DNA of 64,000 bases from Dicaeum eximium (GCA_013396995.1 VWZP01004506.1:1916233-1980232); one strand, 5' to 3'. Shown: positions 46,716-60,865, numbered from the stretch's first letter. Translations and numbers: made by a program. Notes: generated by a model from the sequence alone, not told the origin.

Positions 46716-49700
46716 TTTGATTCAACTTGCAGGGAAAAACCAACAAAAAGCCCCAATCAAAACAGCAAACCCACAGTACAGTGGGCACACCACCAGCAGC
46801 CAGGGGTGTGTCCGTGTCCTCCCTGGAGTGGAAAATGCCCCTGCCATGGCCTCCTCATGTTCCTGCACTCATGGAGTTGTTTAAATCTCCTGCCAATTGT
46901 CCTGGCACTGCCCCTTGCCTGATAAAAGTGAGATTTGACACCCAGGGTGAGCCTGGAAATGACTTAGTGAAACTTTGGGTCCGTACGAGTCCGTCTTAGA
47001 CAAAGACACTCATCTTTGCAAGTCTGAAGTTCTCTGTCAAAGCCCCAGCAGGGTATTTTTGAAGGTTCCCCCTCCCTCAATGCTTTGAGACTATTCAGTA
47101 CCTTTCAAGTCTGATGAAGTGAGATTTCCATGCATTTGAACTTCTCAGCTTCTGAGTATATGACTCCTTATGGCTCAGTTTATGCAGTGACATGGATTCT
47201 ACCAGAAAGCCAGCAAAGTCTGGTTTTCTTTGTGGGAAGATAGGTAGGGATGCAACCAAGTCAACTTTGGTGCTGTAAAAAGACCTCCCTGGATCAAATT
47301 TCATCTTCTTTAACATCTTATTCCACTGATTTTATCCTGAATTTTGCATATGCTGCTTCACATTGGAAATCCCACAGTGAATGATGTTGCTGATCTCCCG
47401 TGCATGAAGAAATCACACACACCTGCTGAACACCATACCCCTGTAGGTGAGGGATATCTTGTTCTCATTCTGTCCTAACCCCATGGAATCCCATAAAGCT
47501 GAGCCAGCAAAACTGTCCATGATGTTTAGCTCATTAACAGTGCTTACTTTGGGATACTTGGGTTATATTTTGTGATAAAATTTTGCAGTTTTCTCTACCC
47601 AGGCTCTGGAACATAAATCACAGCTTGAACCAAAAAGCAGTCTGTGACATTACAAATGTACAGACATCTCTTCCTCTGTGAAGAAAAAAAATTGGTTAGC
47701 AGTTACAAGTTTTTTGTGGTTTTTTTTTTTGCATACAAAGCCTCTGTTTATGTTGACAAAAATTATTTTTCTCATTGATAACTAGGAAAATAAATTTTTA
47801 AAAATGTAATTTTCTGCCTGGGAAGAGATTCAGTTGCAAAACACAGTAAACTAGTTCACTTAAATTGAGATATTTAATGGATTGTTGAGAAGACTAGACT
47901 CATATGCACAGAGCCACTAGAGCATGTTTGGATGACTGGTTTGTACCTGAACTTGACTTGTAGGTAAGAAGTGTTTTAACTGTACCTTCAGATAAACCAG
48001 TAAGCAGAAAGTCTTTTGCTTGAGTACTGATAAATCTCACTAATGATAATTTCATTTTCAGGAGATTTTTCTCTTGGAATTCAAAATAAGTTGGGCCAAA
48101 TCAATAAAAAAACCCAAGAAGCTGCAGTCCAGAAGCATCTCCAAGATCACAGCAGCTGGAAAACACAAACTTTCAGGGTTCCACTTTGAGGACCTTGAGG
48201 GAGGCTGAAGACAGTGGCCCCAGCCCCAGGCTGCAGCACACTTTTACTCAGCATAGCCCAACCACAGGCAAATAAAGCTGTCTCAAAATCCAGGACTGTT
48301 TTAATTTGCATGTGTTTGTCAATAACCAGTAGTGACAAAGAAAACCCAAGTAGAATTGCTGATGTCACACCCCCTTCACAGAAAGCATAAGTGACAGAAA
48401 AGTCAGAGGGTCATGTTCCAGCTACATCTCCCGAAAGTCCCATAGTTATGGATGCTCTTCTGAGCCAGCCATACTGCTGTGTAATTTGTTCTGTGTCTGT
48501 TGCTGAAATGGGTTTATTTAAATTTTTCATTTATCCACATTTGTCTGTTTTAAAGCCTGTGCTAAACTTTTCATGCTTACAGAACTGCTGTGCCAGTAAG
48601 GTGGCTTTGCTGAGTATGGGCAGTATTTCACTAAATGCAATTTGTGAGATTCTAAAGACAGAAGTTTCAGCAGCTTGAAATATAAATGTTTCAGGATGAT
48701 GGTGATAATAAGGTGTGACATAAGACATGCTCTGATACACTGGGAAATGGTGAGGAACAAGTTTATGACTCCAGAAGGTATTATATTGGAGAGGGATCCA
48801 GTTCCCACATATCTTCTCATCTATGTGAGCAGAATTATGTGAGGATGGAGAAAAGCCAGTCTGAGCTCCTACCAGCATGAGCTGGCTCTGGATACCTTCC
48901 CTCAGAGCAAGGTCAAACATATTTAGAATATGGCAGCTCACAGAGAGGCAAGCTGCCATTTGGGCCAATATCCTGGGAAATGGGCCAAGGACACAGCTTG
49001 GTCAGAGGAGGGCTGTGGGTTACCAGCAAACCAGACCCTTGACAGCACCACAGCATCTGCACACCCTGGAGATCCTGGATGGCTGCTCAGCTCTGCAGAT
49101 CTTCTGGAGAAAAAAACTTTCTGGGGCTTGTTGCCTAATCTACAGAGCTAAAGCAACCTGCGGGAAAAAAGTAGGTAAAAAGAAGTGTGTGCTTTTCCGA
49201 GCCCTGCATGTGATACCTTTAGGGGTTTAGTTTGGATGCCAGCTGTGTCTTAGGATTTTAACAGCTACAATTTTCAAAGAAACAAATTAAAGCTGCAGCA
49301 AACTGGTCTGAGAGCCTTGTTTTCCCTCAAACCTTACTGTTGCTTTATTTATTTTGTCTTTTCTCTCTTTCTACCTATCATTTTGTCAGGTTTAATAGGG
49401 CCTGAAAATAAGACATCAGAAAACACTAGTGGCAAATCTGATCTATGTGTGATTAGCCCTTGGCTAATTGCAAATTGAAATATATAAACAACGTATAGCT
49501 GTTACATGGGTGTTCTGACCATAAATAGCTTCAGGTGCAGTAATGTGAAACAAAACTAGAAACCACCATATGGTCATACACACAGATAGCACTGTTTGAA
49601 AAATCCCTGCATTTTGTATTACCATGCAGTGGGAAAAAAAGGCTCGAAGCCACCTTTGGAATATCAGTCTGAAGAGCAAATTATACACATTTTGCATAGC

Positions 49701-52700
49701 TTGAATAAAAAATGTTGTTCCTCTAAGCCATTTTTTCACATACTAATTTTGCATTCATTTCACTGTGTAACATCAGTAGGAAAAGAAATCTTGAAGTCTA
49801 AAAGTCTATTGATAAACAGTTTAGCTAAAAAAGTAATTATTCTCAGAAGTTTTTTCTTTAAAATATACTATTTACTTAGAATGGCTCTTACATTGTTAGC
49901 ACAAACATAATGAAATAATGGGCCATTTAGTGGGCTAATGTATTTTTCACTTGCTTTTTATCAACTTTCTTTAAAAAAAATCACTGCTGAGGGTGAAATA
50001 GTATAATAAGGTTAATGAGTAAAGAAATAACACAGAACTGTTTTTATAGTACTTAGCATCTCTAAATCACAAAACGGGCGAAGCAGATGCTTTGGAATGC
50101 AGCCGAGGAGTTGATCAGTAGAAGCTGATTATCTATTAATGAGAGGCTTTTAGTGGTGTACCCTGGTGTAAAAATCACTAGACTCCATTCAGGCACTCAT
50201 CAGTTGCAAATGCCATGTATATGAATCACTTGATTGATGTACAAAATTCAAAACAGATTTCCCCTGGTGCCCTATGGGTTGTCATGCACTGATGATCCCC
50301 TATCTGTTTATGTTAATGAAACAAGGTTTTTCAGTAAGTAAATATGTGTAGTATTTAATTAAACTCACTGCTGAGCTCTGTGTGAAAATGTAGCCCCATT
50401 GTTCAGAAGTTTTTTTTGACTGCAGTTCTTTGTTTTCACCCCAGCTTTTCTTCCCAGTTGCCTCAGTCCCATGCCTAAAGAGCATCTGGGTTTGTTCCAT
50501 GCCAAGATGTTGTGAGCACCACAGCTCACAGGAAAGAAAAAGGTGCCTTTGGCTTCAATAATGGCAGGAACCAACCCTCAGTTCCCATCACCAGCTCCAC
50601 AGCTAGCAGGATTTTGGAGGGGGTCTTTGGAGAGGGAAGTGTGCTGGCATTCTGCAAACTGCTCCACTGCTGATCCCCTCTGGGGGCTGTGCAGTGACCA
50701 GGGAACTGCTTTTCTCATGCAGTTTGTTGCCACATTTAGGAGGTAAAGATTTTCAAAGTATCTTGAGATTGAATGGTTAAAACGGTTCTATGAAAATATA
50801 TATACTATTAGAGCAGGAGTGAAGCTCCTCATTCCTGCTTCAAGGCCCTTCATGTATGCAGGACAATGCAAAAGAACCGTGAAAAGAATAAAAATCAGGC
50901 GTAAGGTAGAATCCTGTAAAAACATCTCCCTCAGCTGAAACAAAGGTCTTATGACTTTCAGAAGTAGTGTTTATATTATTATTATGTCATGTCAATGACT
51001 TTTGCAGCTTTATTTCTTTTGTGTTGTTGTTGTTGTTCTTTTGTTCATTGTGATGATTATTTTCCTGAACAGAAATAGAGCAGTTGCTGATACACTCTGC
51101 AGCACTCACAGTGAGTCCTGGCATGATTCGTGGCTTTTTATTGAAGAGCTGGTTAATAGTTTACATTTATTAGTGGCTGCTTGCCCTTTACTGCAGCATG
51201 TGTTTGCAATTTAATGCTGCCATGTATCAATAGTATTTGCATGTTTGGTATTTTATTAGGTACCAGCAGTGCTCATGCATTTTATTTAGACCATCCTATA
51301 ACATTCCTCGCTTGCTTGTGGGACTGCACATAAGAAAGGCTCAATACCAGCTTCCTTCACATTTCCAAGAATCCAAAAGCTGGCAAAGGCCAGTCTAGCT
51401 CAGATTTCTCTTTTTATCTTGTAAGATATCAGAGATCTTTCCTGGACTAATAGGGTTAGGAAAACTTTGCTGAATATGATCTTTTCTGTCATGGAATAAT
51501 TAATCTACTGAGAAAACAATTTAAATGGAATAATGGATTCTACTCTGACTGTTTTGTCTATTTTTTTTTCCTGAGGTTTGATACACAGGGGGGCTCAGAA
51601 TCCTATTGAATGAAGTTACTGTTATTGAAGTTATTGAATTAATATTGTTATATTCATAAAGAGCTGCTCTTTCTGCTGTAGTCTCACTAACACATAAAAG
51701 TATTTCAGAAACCCTACTTGCTCACTGCTTTTAAATTATTTATTTATTTTTCTATTATCAACAAAAAATATTTTCAGCATCATTCCAGATCATTGATACA
51801 CAGCACATGACAAAGGGAAGCAGAAAAGCCACCTTCAGCCATGGCTGTGCCTACACTCTGTCAATATGTATGAGAATAATGGCTTTGCTCCTACAGACAG
51901 CAGACCTTTCTCCTAAATGAATAAACATGTTACCAAGAGGTCCTTCTCTTGTGCTGCAGAAGTTCTGCTTTCACAGAACTGGAGGAAAACATCTCCAAAG
52001 GATTTGTATTCTCTTTCTGGAAGTAGAGTAAAAGCACCAAGTTTAAGATTAGCATCAGTTCTGTCCACTTGTTGAGTTATTGCCTACCATCAGATTTGTG
52101 GGAGCTTTGTAATCTGCTTAGAGATTGCTGGGCAGAGTTGGAGAAAATGTGTGGAATATTACTTGCAAAATATTCTTCAAATTAAATTCACCAAATTGCC
52201 TTTCGCTGTGTTTTTTTAATTACCTACCGGTCTTGTTTACAAACCTTCATGGAAATGGCATATCAAAACATGGTTATTTATGAAGAAAACAAATAATCCA
52301 AAACTACAAGTTCTTTCATATAAAATGGAATACTTTTTACATATTGAATGCATTCTCTATTTCCAGGCCCTGAGCTGTCATGAGACTGGCTCACATATCT
52401 TAAGGCTGTGGTGCTGCTTTGTTTGACAGATCACAGTCAGGGTTCTTTAGTGTTCATTTGTCTGGTTTCAGAGCTCTCTAGTATTCACAGTTCTAAGGTT
52501 TACTGGCACCTGTGTGCATTGCAGAAAGAGAGACTCTCATGGCATTCTGGCTCCTGAGAGTCAAAACTCTCAAGGTACCAAAACCAGTGTGTTCTTAATG
52601 AGGAAATAATTAAATTTGGAAATTTCTGAAACCTCATGAGGTCGATAGTAAAACCTCCACTGATTTTTATGTGCAGCCCAGATTTTACTCCATGTGAAAT

Positions 52701-55700
52701 CAAATATTTAATCAAGTTCTGTAATGCTGTAAACAATATAGCAAAACAAAACCAGCTGTGAGTACATCTATAATTGGTTTTGGTACTGGATGGCCACATT
52801 CTGCATCCAAGTCTGACATCTACTTCTTCAAAATTCTTGTGTAACATCTAAGGCATGAAGGAGCTGAAATCATGCTTTTTTGTTTTTCCTAACACAGTCC
52901 TACATAGATTTACAGTTGAGATGATTTTCCACTAAGATTCTTGAATATAGGACCTGAGCAGAGAGATAATGGTCTCATTTTCTGGTTTAGGCCTTAAACA
53001 AAGAATAACAGCAGAGGCACACTAAATAGTCATGCAACCATTAAGGTTGATTTAAATTCAGCCTCCAAACATAGTCTTTATTTTTAACTTTCATGACAAC
53101 CTTTCTGCTGAGTGCCCCAGCCAGGTAAAGTATTCTCAGGTGGCTCTCTTACAGGATCTCATATAAAAAGTATTTCTGATCTAACTAGTTAATCATCACT
53201 GCATATGGCACAGGAATATGAACCACTGTGGAAAAGATGATTTTTCTAGTAGAAAAAAACCCCACATTTAAGGTGATGTTGGGCAAGTGGTACCAATCTT
53301 TAGCAAACCCATCACCTTGAGAAACAGATTTTTTTTTTTTCTTGTGTGTTTTTTTTTTCCCTTTTCTGTTTTGTTTTTTTTTGGTCTGAACTTTTTGGTT
53401 AATACTACACAGAGCTAAAATGAATTTGCTTTGTCTTATGAGGAATAAAACCTTTTGTTGCAGAAAAGAGCCAGTCTGTTGCAAATGAATAAGAGGGATT
53501 TGTCCATTTCTCCAACAGGATCCTGCTTTTATGAGAGTGAAAGTTCTTTGGCACCATTTCTTTCATCATTGCCTGTAACGGGGATAGGGAAATTCGAGGT
53601 AGATATTAAAAATGCTGGGTCCTCTATGGATAAAAACAATACCACTGGGAAAAGAGAGTAATTCAGAACAAACTCCTCAATTTCTTACAAGTTGCCTTTA
53701 GTCAATATGGTAACCAAAGGTAATTTTCCATGAGTGCAAGAGTAGAATAATGAAAAAAATCAACTGCATCTTGATGTGTTATATATTATTAGGGCCTGGT
53801 TTTCTAACAGGTCAAAGTATGAAGGAAAGTGAAATCAAATTACAGCCCCATAGATGTGTCCTTGTCTGACAGGGTGTTGCCAGTCAGGAGATGGAATCAA
53901 ATTCTATTGTTCAGTATGTATTTATTGGGATTTTATATATTCAAGCATAAAAGCATACATGCACTCTGAAAATCTCTGTGTTTAGGCTGGGTCTTGAAAA
54001 ATTAGTTTGTGTCTCTTTGATTTGGAGTAGCATGGGTCACACATACAGAAGGAAAGGGCAACTTGTGTGCCTTTAATCTCCATGTTCATAATGGTAAGAA
54101 AAGGTACAGTGGTGATCTGCAAGAACTGCAGATGTTGAAAGAGGGAGAGCAAGAGGAGACTGGTTTAGAGCAGCAGAGATGTTCCTGTGCAGTGTGGTCT
54201 GTGGCTTGAAGATTTTGTATCTTAAATAACTGAATGATTAAACCCTGCCTCTAGCATTTAAGGTGAGGAACACAGGGATTGACAATTGCCATAGGTGTCC
54301 TAGATAGCCACAGGATGTGACTTTAGGTCTTTGGAGTGCCTGTCTGCCAACTGCACCACAAAAATGATGGAGAGAGGGTCTCCCATGCTTTGACTTTGGG
54401 AAGGAGAGGGATAAGCTGGCTTGGCTGTTAAGCACTGCAGGGAACTTGTGAGGCTCCTGATGGCTCACAGGATTGTGCCCACAGGCAGGTGGAGACAGCA
54501 CAAGAATAAACATCAAAGACTTAATTACATTACTTTTCTTTATCAGGAATATCATAAAGCTGCTTTGGATTTTTACTATTTTAAGGCAGTTGTGAAGCTT
54601 TAGAAAGAGAATCTGAGATGATGGCCGCTGAAATATTTTATGTTAATTGAAAGAATCATTCTTGTAAATTTACAGTCCTCACTGAATCATTCTAGACTTT
54701 CCACAAAAAAAGTGTATCATAATAATCTTACTTTTTAAATCTTTATTTCTTTGAGTGGTTTCTTTGAGAGCACCATGAGAGAAATTGTCTCTTTCAGACT
54801 GTCTGCATTCGAGGGCAGTCCCAAGGCACCAAGAAAAAGAGAGATGCTTTGGCTGTTGCTGGTGGCTAAGGAACAACCTGCATCTGTCTTTACAGGGAAC
54901 AGATCATTGGGTTTGTGAGTCAAGGCAAGGTCTGGGGGCGAGGATGTGTGCACAGCTGAGAGCAAGGGACTGGGACGTGCACAGAATGTTTCATATCCTC
55001 CACACAACCACCAGCTGCTGAGCATCCTCTCGTGTATGGTAGAAACTGTATGAAAAGAAATATTCTCCACCTACGGCGCTGCTGTACAGCCCTGCCTCCC
55101 CTGTGATCTTGTAGCCATTCCTGACCAAGAGAGTAGAAGTGCTGCGAAATCTAATTAACTTTTTTTTTTTTTTTAACTCAAAATGGATCAAAATTGGCAG
55201 AACTGGAGAAGTGTTCTGATAAAACAGCCTCTTCTAACCATTTTGTTAAAACCAGAGCTGTTTAGCTGGGAAAGGTCAGAACAATTTTAGGAAAGTTCTC
55301 CCAGATTTCAGTCTTAATTTGTTTTTCTGTATGATGTTCGAATTTGAAGAATGCAAATTCTTTCTTTCAAAAATTAAATTAATTATAATAATTAGCTACA
55401 TCAACAAAGAGTAGTTAAGGTGAAAGCAAATGTTTGAACTAAACTCAACAAAAATATTTTGGAAAAAAGTGGTTTAGTTTATCTTAAACTCTGATCTGTG
55501 TGATAATTTGGAGAGATTAGCACGTACAAAAAGAATTTGAAACACAGGAAGTGTTTTTTTGTCCACATGAATGTGTTTCTAAATATTTATTGCCTACGTT
55601 TTCATTTTCTCCTAAAACCATTCATGGTACATAACTGGGATGCATTTCTCACTGTATTTTTATCTGTATTTAGTTTTTGTGACCCTTTTAGCTGATTTAC

Positions 55701-58700
55701 TAGTACCTTCAAATTCAGTATGATCACATCAACCAGGAAATTGCCTGACAGTGTCAAACTCAGTTTTGTTACAGGCTTTGCTTCATGACAGGCAGCTGGA
55801 ATGTACATGGTGCAAGTCCAGATTTCCCCAAACATTGCTCAGCAGCTTTCAAGTCATAGTAAGGTAAATATTGGCTTGACAGTGATGCTATAACAGGAGA
55901 CTGTAGAATTTATGGATGTTTTTACTCAATGTACTCTTATATCTTGTGAGATGCCAAGAATCAAACCCCAAGGAAATGCCAAGTTAAGATATTTGTACAG
56001 AAACACCTTTTCAGGAATGTTGGGCTGTAACCTTGACTCCTTTGATTCCCCACACAGAGCTGAGCTCTGTTAGGCCCAGGTTTCATGAACTGGCTCTGAT
56101 TTTTCAGGAACTTTCCTATAGCCTACTTCTCTGTAAGGCTCAGAGACACAGACAGGGTAAAATCCATTTCAATTAAAGTTGGGTGTGAGGTGTAGGTGTT
56201 TGTGTTGGAGCTAATCACTGGGTAGCTTTTAAAATCAATGCAGAGAAATGGGTTCCCCTATTGCATGATCCATCTTATCCCAAGATAAATATGTAGAATA
56301 GCCTAATTGCACCTTGCAGATGCCTATTTCTCCCCATTGACTGTAGGAAGAGATGAGATGGCAAGGTGCTCTAAAAGCAAAAGAAATGGGTTTTGCTGAA
56401 GGAGGCTTCCTGCACTGCAGTGAGGACAGGTTTTTCTCCTTATCTGGCTCTGGCAGCACTCCAGATGCAGATTCATGCCTCAATTGATGGGGCAGTGTGC
56501 AGGGAGGTTTTCACAAAAGTCTTGCAGCAGGAGTTAACACAGTGTGGTATTTCCAGGAGAAGTTGGAGTGCATTTCCCTGGCCAGAGTGGAGATCTCCAC
56601 TGTGCAGGTGGACCAGGTTATAATCCTACTCTGAATACAGTACTATGAGAGCTTTGAGTTTTAAATTGCTGATATGAATACCTTATTTTGTGAAGCTTAT
56701 TACCAAAAAAGTTGTTGAAGATGTTTAAAGCCTAAGTTGGACTTACTTAAAAGGTTCCCTTAATATTAAGTTTTTAAAATATGTAAAATGTGAGGGTGAA
56801 CACATGTACACATACACAAAAATTTGAAGTTTTTTTAAGCATAGCTACTTCTATAGCTGAACTAGAGCACAGTGCCTGAGGAAATCTATAGTTGTGAGTT
56901 ATATTATCTGAAGATACTTTTCCACTGAAGGCTTATTTATTATAAGGCCTAATATAAAATAATGAATATTTGCTTTAAGTCAGGTCAGGACCAGAACTTA
57001 TCTCCCAGGGAATATGTGTACTTTTTGTGATAACCAGAAAATACTTTCTTCCTCTGGAGTGAACTCCACTGGATTTAGTGCTGCATTAGTAGGCTGAGCA
57101 TCTGAACTGTGCTTATTGGTAATTTAGCTTCTCTTCAGCAGAGCACTAGGGTGTTTCTTTTCTTAAGCATGCACGTAGTTACAGAGATTGATTCAATGGA
57201 ACTACTCAGGAAATCAAGATGAAAATTATTTCTGCTTATTTCACAGATCTAATACTTCTGATTTTAGAGGAATAAGCTTTTCTGAAAAATGGATTTTAAG
57301 ACCACAACAATAATTTTTGGTACTAACCATCAATCTCAAAGTATTACATAAATATTGGTACTAATGGAATTAGTATTAGGAAAATGAAGCTGCCCATAAA
57401 AAATAATTTGATGAGGAAAAATTATGCCATTTACATTTGGATTAAGCTTGTAAATGTACAGAGGGGCTCTTGTACACTTAAATGCTGTATATCTAAAATT
57501 ACTTTCATTACAGTTTTTTCTATACTGTAGCCACAGTATAGAAAAAAAACTTTCAGGTTTCAGTTCTTGCTCTACTTTGATAATTCACCATAAATGCTCT
57601 AACTCTATGTTGGTTTTCTGCAGCTTGAACAAGAGGAACCTCACACTACAGATTTAGTACCTCTGACTCGAGAAAGGCTTTTTATGGAGATCTCTTGGTG
57701 AGTCCTTTACTGAAGAAAGCCAATGGGGGAAGACAATCTTCTGCTTCATCCTCCATTGCTCCTACTCAGGGCTTGGTGCTGGGGCTGAGATTGTTCAATG
57801 TCTTATAATGAGGGGGAAGATTGGACAGACAGACAGCAACCGAAGGAGATGCCAAACTGAGGAGCAGTCTGCATCTGAAATCAGAATTTCTCTGAATATG
57901 GGATGGACCCAGGCACCCTTCAGGGCTCCCACCCAACCTGGGTCATTCAATGACTCTTATTTTTGCAATGAGCTGCAAAAGTGTTGCACTTCAGGAAAGG
58001 CTCTGGTGATATTAATCTCAGTTTGAAAGTGAAGCTCCCATGACACTGACTTTTATAATTTACTCCCTCTCTATATCCCTTAAAAACTAGTTAAACAGCT
58101 TCATGTCCTTAAGTTGGTTCTTTTTGCTCATTGGATACTAAAGTCTTCATAGCACCTTCAATAGGACAGGTCCACCTCGTCATTTGCTTCTCATTCTACA
58201 ACAGATGATTTTAGCACCCCAGGGTTTCATTGTCCTAGAAGACAAGCTTCTATCTGTCTTGTGCTTCTCAAATGTCATGCTCAAAATAGGCTTTAGCTTT
58301 CTAAAGGTGAGCAGATACTGTTGGAGGTGAGCCATGAGTGTAGCACAACCACAGGTTTGAGTTAGCCGCATAACACACTTTTATATTCAGCATTTTCACC
58401 CCACAGAACATGGTGATATTTATACAAGTTTGTGCCTTACATATGAGACTGAAAGAATTTATTTCCCATATTTCAAGTTCATTAATTGCTTGAAGACTAT
58501 TGTATCACCATAATAATCCCTAGAACAAAAATTATTCCAGTGAAACTGAGTCACAAAACAAAAATACCATTATGTGGTTTTTGAGACACAAGGCCTAAAG
58601 ATCTTTAGCAGGATATATAATTTAATAGGCAGGTTAGGCAAAAACAGGTAATAATGAGGATATGACAATGAACACAGAACATTTTCATAAAAACTGTGAA

Positions 58701-59179
58701 AACCATATCTCAGCAGAAAATGCCTAAAATCTTATTCCACAGTTTGGGCAGATTTCTTGTTCATCTTACACAAACTCAGCTTTAATTATAATGAAGCTGA
58801 TGACCTTTGTGATGTCTTGATAGTCTCCAAAAGGCAAATCTTCAAACAGAGATGCTGAAAGAATAGTAAGTGAGAATGTCTGCTTTTTCTCAGCACTGAT
58901 TCTAAAGCCCAGGTATCTAATTCTAACTTTAATTTGCAATCACAATGGTAACTGTCCAATCGATTTGCATGTTACTGGTAACAGGCTAGTTCTGCTGTTA
59001 CATAAAGGCTAAAAATGTTTGCAAAAACCTTACCCCAAATATTTTGAATATTCAAAAACAGATATAAAGAGTGATGAGTGCAGAGACATAGTTTCTTGTG
59101 TTAGAGAACCCCTCAGGTTTTCATGTGTCACAGCAATAATATGAAGAATGTATGGAGGAACTTAAATCTCTCTTGACAG
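46716..59179. other. long non-coding stretch without recognised genes
   Basis: About 12.5 kb. 46716-46995 is moderately GC-rich and could be CR1 5' sequence or LTR, but I cannot place it. T-rich tracts occur near 47711-47731, 53330-53385 and 55159-55175. A hairpin lies at 57514-57547 (listed). About 50030-50170 has a mixed, CpG-containing composition that stands out slightly. No exon, RNA gene or clear transposon seen. Confidence 0.45.
57514..57547. repeat. perfect 15-bp inverted repeat with 4-base loop
   Basis: TTTTTTCTATACTGT (57514-57528) and ACAGTATAGAAAAAA (57533-57547) are exact reverse complements around AGCC. Confidence 0.95.
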
Positions 59180-59284
59180 GAGGAAAAGTGCCAGCAAAAC
59201 CTCAACTCTGGGCATAATGAGAACAAACTTCAGGCTGCTCAGGGAACTAATAGGTAAAGTACCCTGGGAAAACATTTTTTGTAG

Positions 59285-59698
59285 GTGCTGGAGTCCAGCA
59301 TTGCTGGTCACTTTTTAAACATCTTCCTAAGGCCACAGGAGCAGAAATTTCCAAATATCAGAAATCAGGCAGGCGAGCCAGAAGACTGGCTTGGGTTTTA
59401 CCTTTGGAATAAGGCAAATAAAGAAGGTGTAGGCCCAGTGGAAGCAAGGTTAGGTGATGTGGGAAGAGTACAGAGATGCTGCTTGCCACTGGAGGGAGAA
59501 AAATCATGTGGCCAAAGCTCAGCTGGAGATGAAGCTGCCAGAGTGTGGGGGAATTTTTTCAAATACATTACTGGCAAAAGGCAATGCAGAAATAACATTG
59601 GCCTGTTACAGAATGAGGGTAGTCACCTCACAAACAGGGACAGGGACAAGGCAGAGATGTTTAATGCATTCTTTGCCTCTTGTCTTCAACATGGGTGA
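59285..59698 (+). pseudogene. CR1 ORF2 fragment, linker to reverse transcriptase start
   Basis: An open frame of 137 codons retains the region between endonuclease and reverse transcriptase, including WGNFFKYITGKRQCRNN and DKAEMFNAFFAS, strongly characteristic of CR1. It ends by frameshift at 59698, and the following sequence continues in another frame. Confidence 0.85.
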
Positions 59699-60315
59699 TG
59701 GACCAAGGGGGTCACAGAGCCCTAAGCTTGAGAACTATGACTGAGAGATTGATCAACTCCCAGTCAATCCTGAACTTGTGCAGGGTCTCTTGCTCCAGCT
59801 GGATCCCTAAATATGAATGGGGTCTGATGGGATTCATCCAAGAATCCTCAAAGAACAGGCTGATGTCATTGCAAAGCCTCGCTCAAGGATTTTTGAATGA
59901 TCTTAAATCATTCAGGGAATCCTCAGAGGTTCGAGGATTCTGACTGGAAACTGGTGAACATTCTCCTTATTTTCAAGAAGGGTAAAAGGGTTAACTGCAG
60001 GAACTGTGGGCTTCAGTGGTCTGAAGTCTCACTTCAGTGATTGCTAAAATTATGGAAAATATGATTATTCTGGGAAGTATTGAAAAACACCTGAAGAACA
60101 AACGCCATCATTGGTCTCAGCCAGCGTGGCTTTGTGAGGGGAAAGTCCTACTTGTTGAACCTAATTTCCTTTTATGACAAGATAATCCACCTAGCTGATC
60201 AAGGGAAGCCAGCTGATCTATCCTTTTTTTCATTTCTGTAATTCTTTTGATACTGTCTCTCACAGGATCCTCTGGACAAAATGTCCAGCACTTACCGAGA
60301 TAAATAAATCCTGAG

Positions 60316-60597
60316 ATGGGTGAGCTGGGTCATGGGCTGGGCAGAAAGGGTTGTAGAGAATGGGGTGACATCACACTGGGACCTGTAACTGGTGGTGTTC
60401 CACAGGGCTCCATCCTTGGCCCAGTGCTTCCTCAACATCTTTATAAACAACCTGGATGCAGGCCTTGGAGAAATACTAAGTTTGGTGACAATACTAAATT
60501 GAGAGGAGCTGTTGATTCCCTTGAGGGCAGAGAGGACCTGCAGAGAGACCTTGAAAAAATTAGAAAGATGAGCAATCATGAACTGTATGAATTTTAA
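60316..60597 (+). pseudogene. CR1 reverse-transcriptase palm fragment, FGDN in place of FADD
   Basis: The frame carries VTGGVPQGSILGPVL (fingers/palm motif) and KFGDNTKLRG, where the second catalytic aspartate is changed to asparagine, then SLEGREDLQRDLEKI. The stop at 60597 and the later internal deletion remove the thumb and C-terminal region. Confidence 0.87.
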
Positions 60598-60865
60598 CTA
60601 GGGCAAGTGCCAGATTGTTCACCTGGGACAAGGCAACTCTGGTGGTGTGTACACACCAGGGAATGAGAGGCTGGAGAGCAGCTCTGTGGAAAGGGCTCCC
60701 CAAGGAAAGGGTCCCAGCACCAAACCTGGCAGAGTTCAAGAAACATTTGGACAAAGCTCTCTGACATGTGGGGTGAGTCTTGGTGTGTCTTGTGCAGGGC
60801 CATTAGTTGGACTTGATGATCCTGATGGTGCCTTCCAGCTCAGCATATTCTATGGCTCTATGATT

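Larger units (their letters stand above)
59180..60865 (+). mobile_element. CR1 LINE, plus strand: ORF2 reverse transcriptase and 3' end, decayed
   Basis: The copy is 5'-truncated near 59180. Recognisable ORF2 pieces in order are: VLESSIAGHFLNIFL (about 59288), FFKYITGKRQCRNNIGLLQN (about 59550-59612), DKAEMFNAFFAS (about 59650-59685), a QPAWLCEGKVLLVEPNF-type block around 60118-60170, VTGGVPQGSILGPVL (about 60389-60435), and KFGDNTKLRGAVDSLEGRED near 60477-60537. Around 60683 it jumps to the 3' end (GTGGAAAGGGCTCCCCAAGG), closing with ATTCTATGGCTCTATGATT at 60847-60865, the CR1 terminal octamers. The catalytic FADD motif is FGDN and there are many frameshifts, so it is inactive. Confidence 0.92.
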
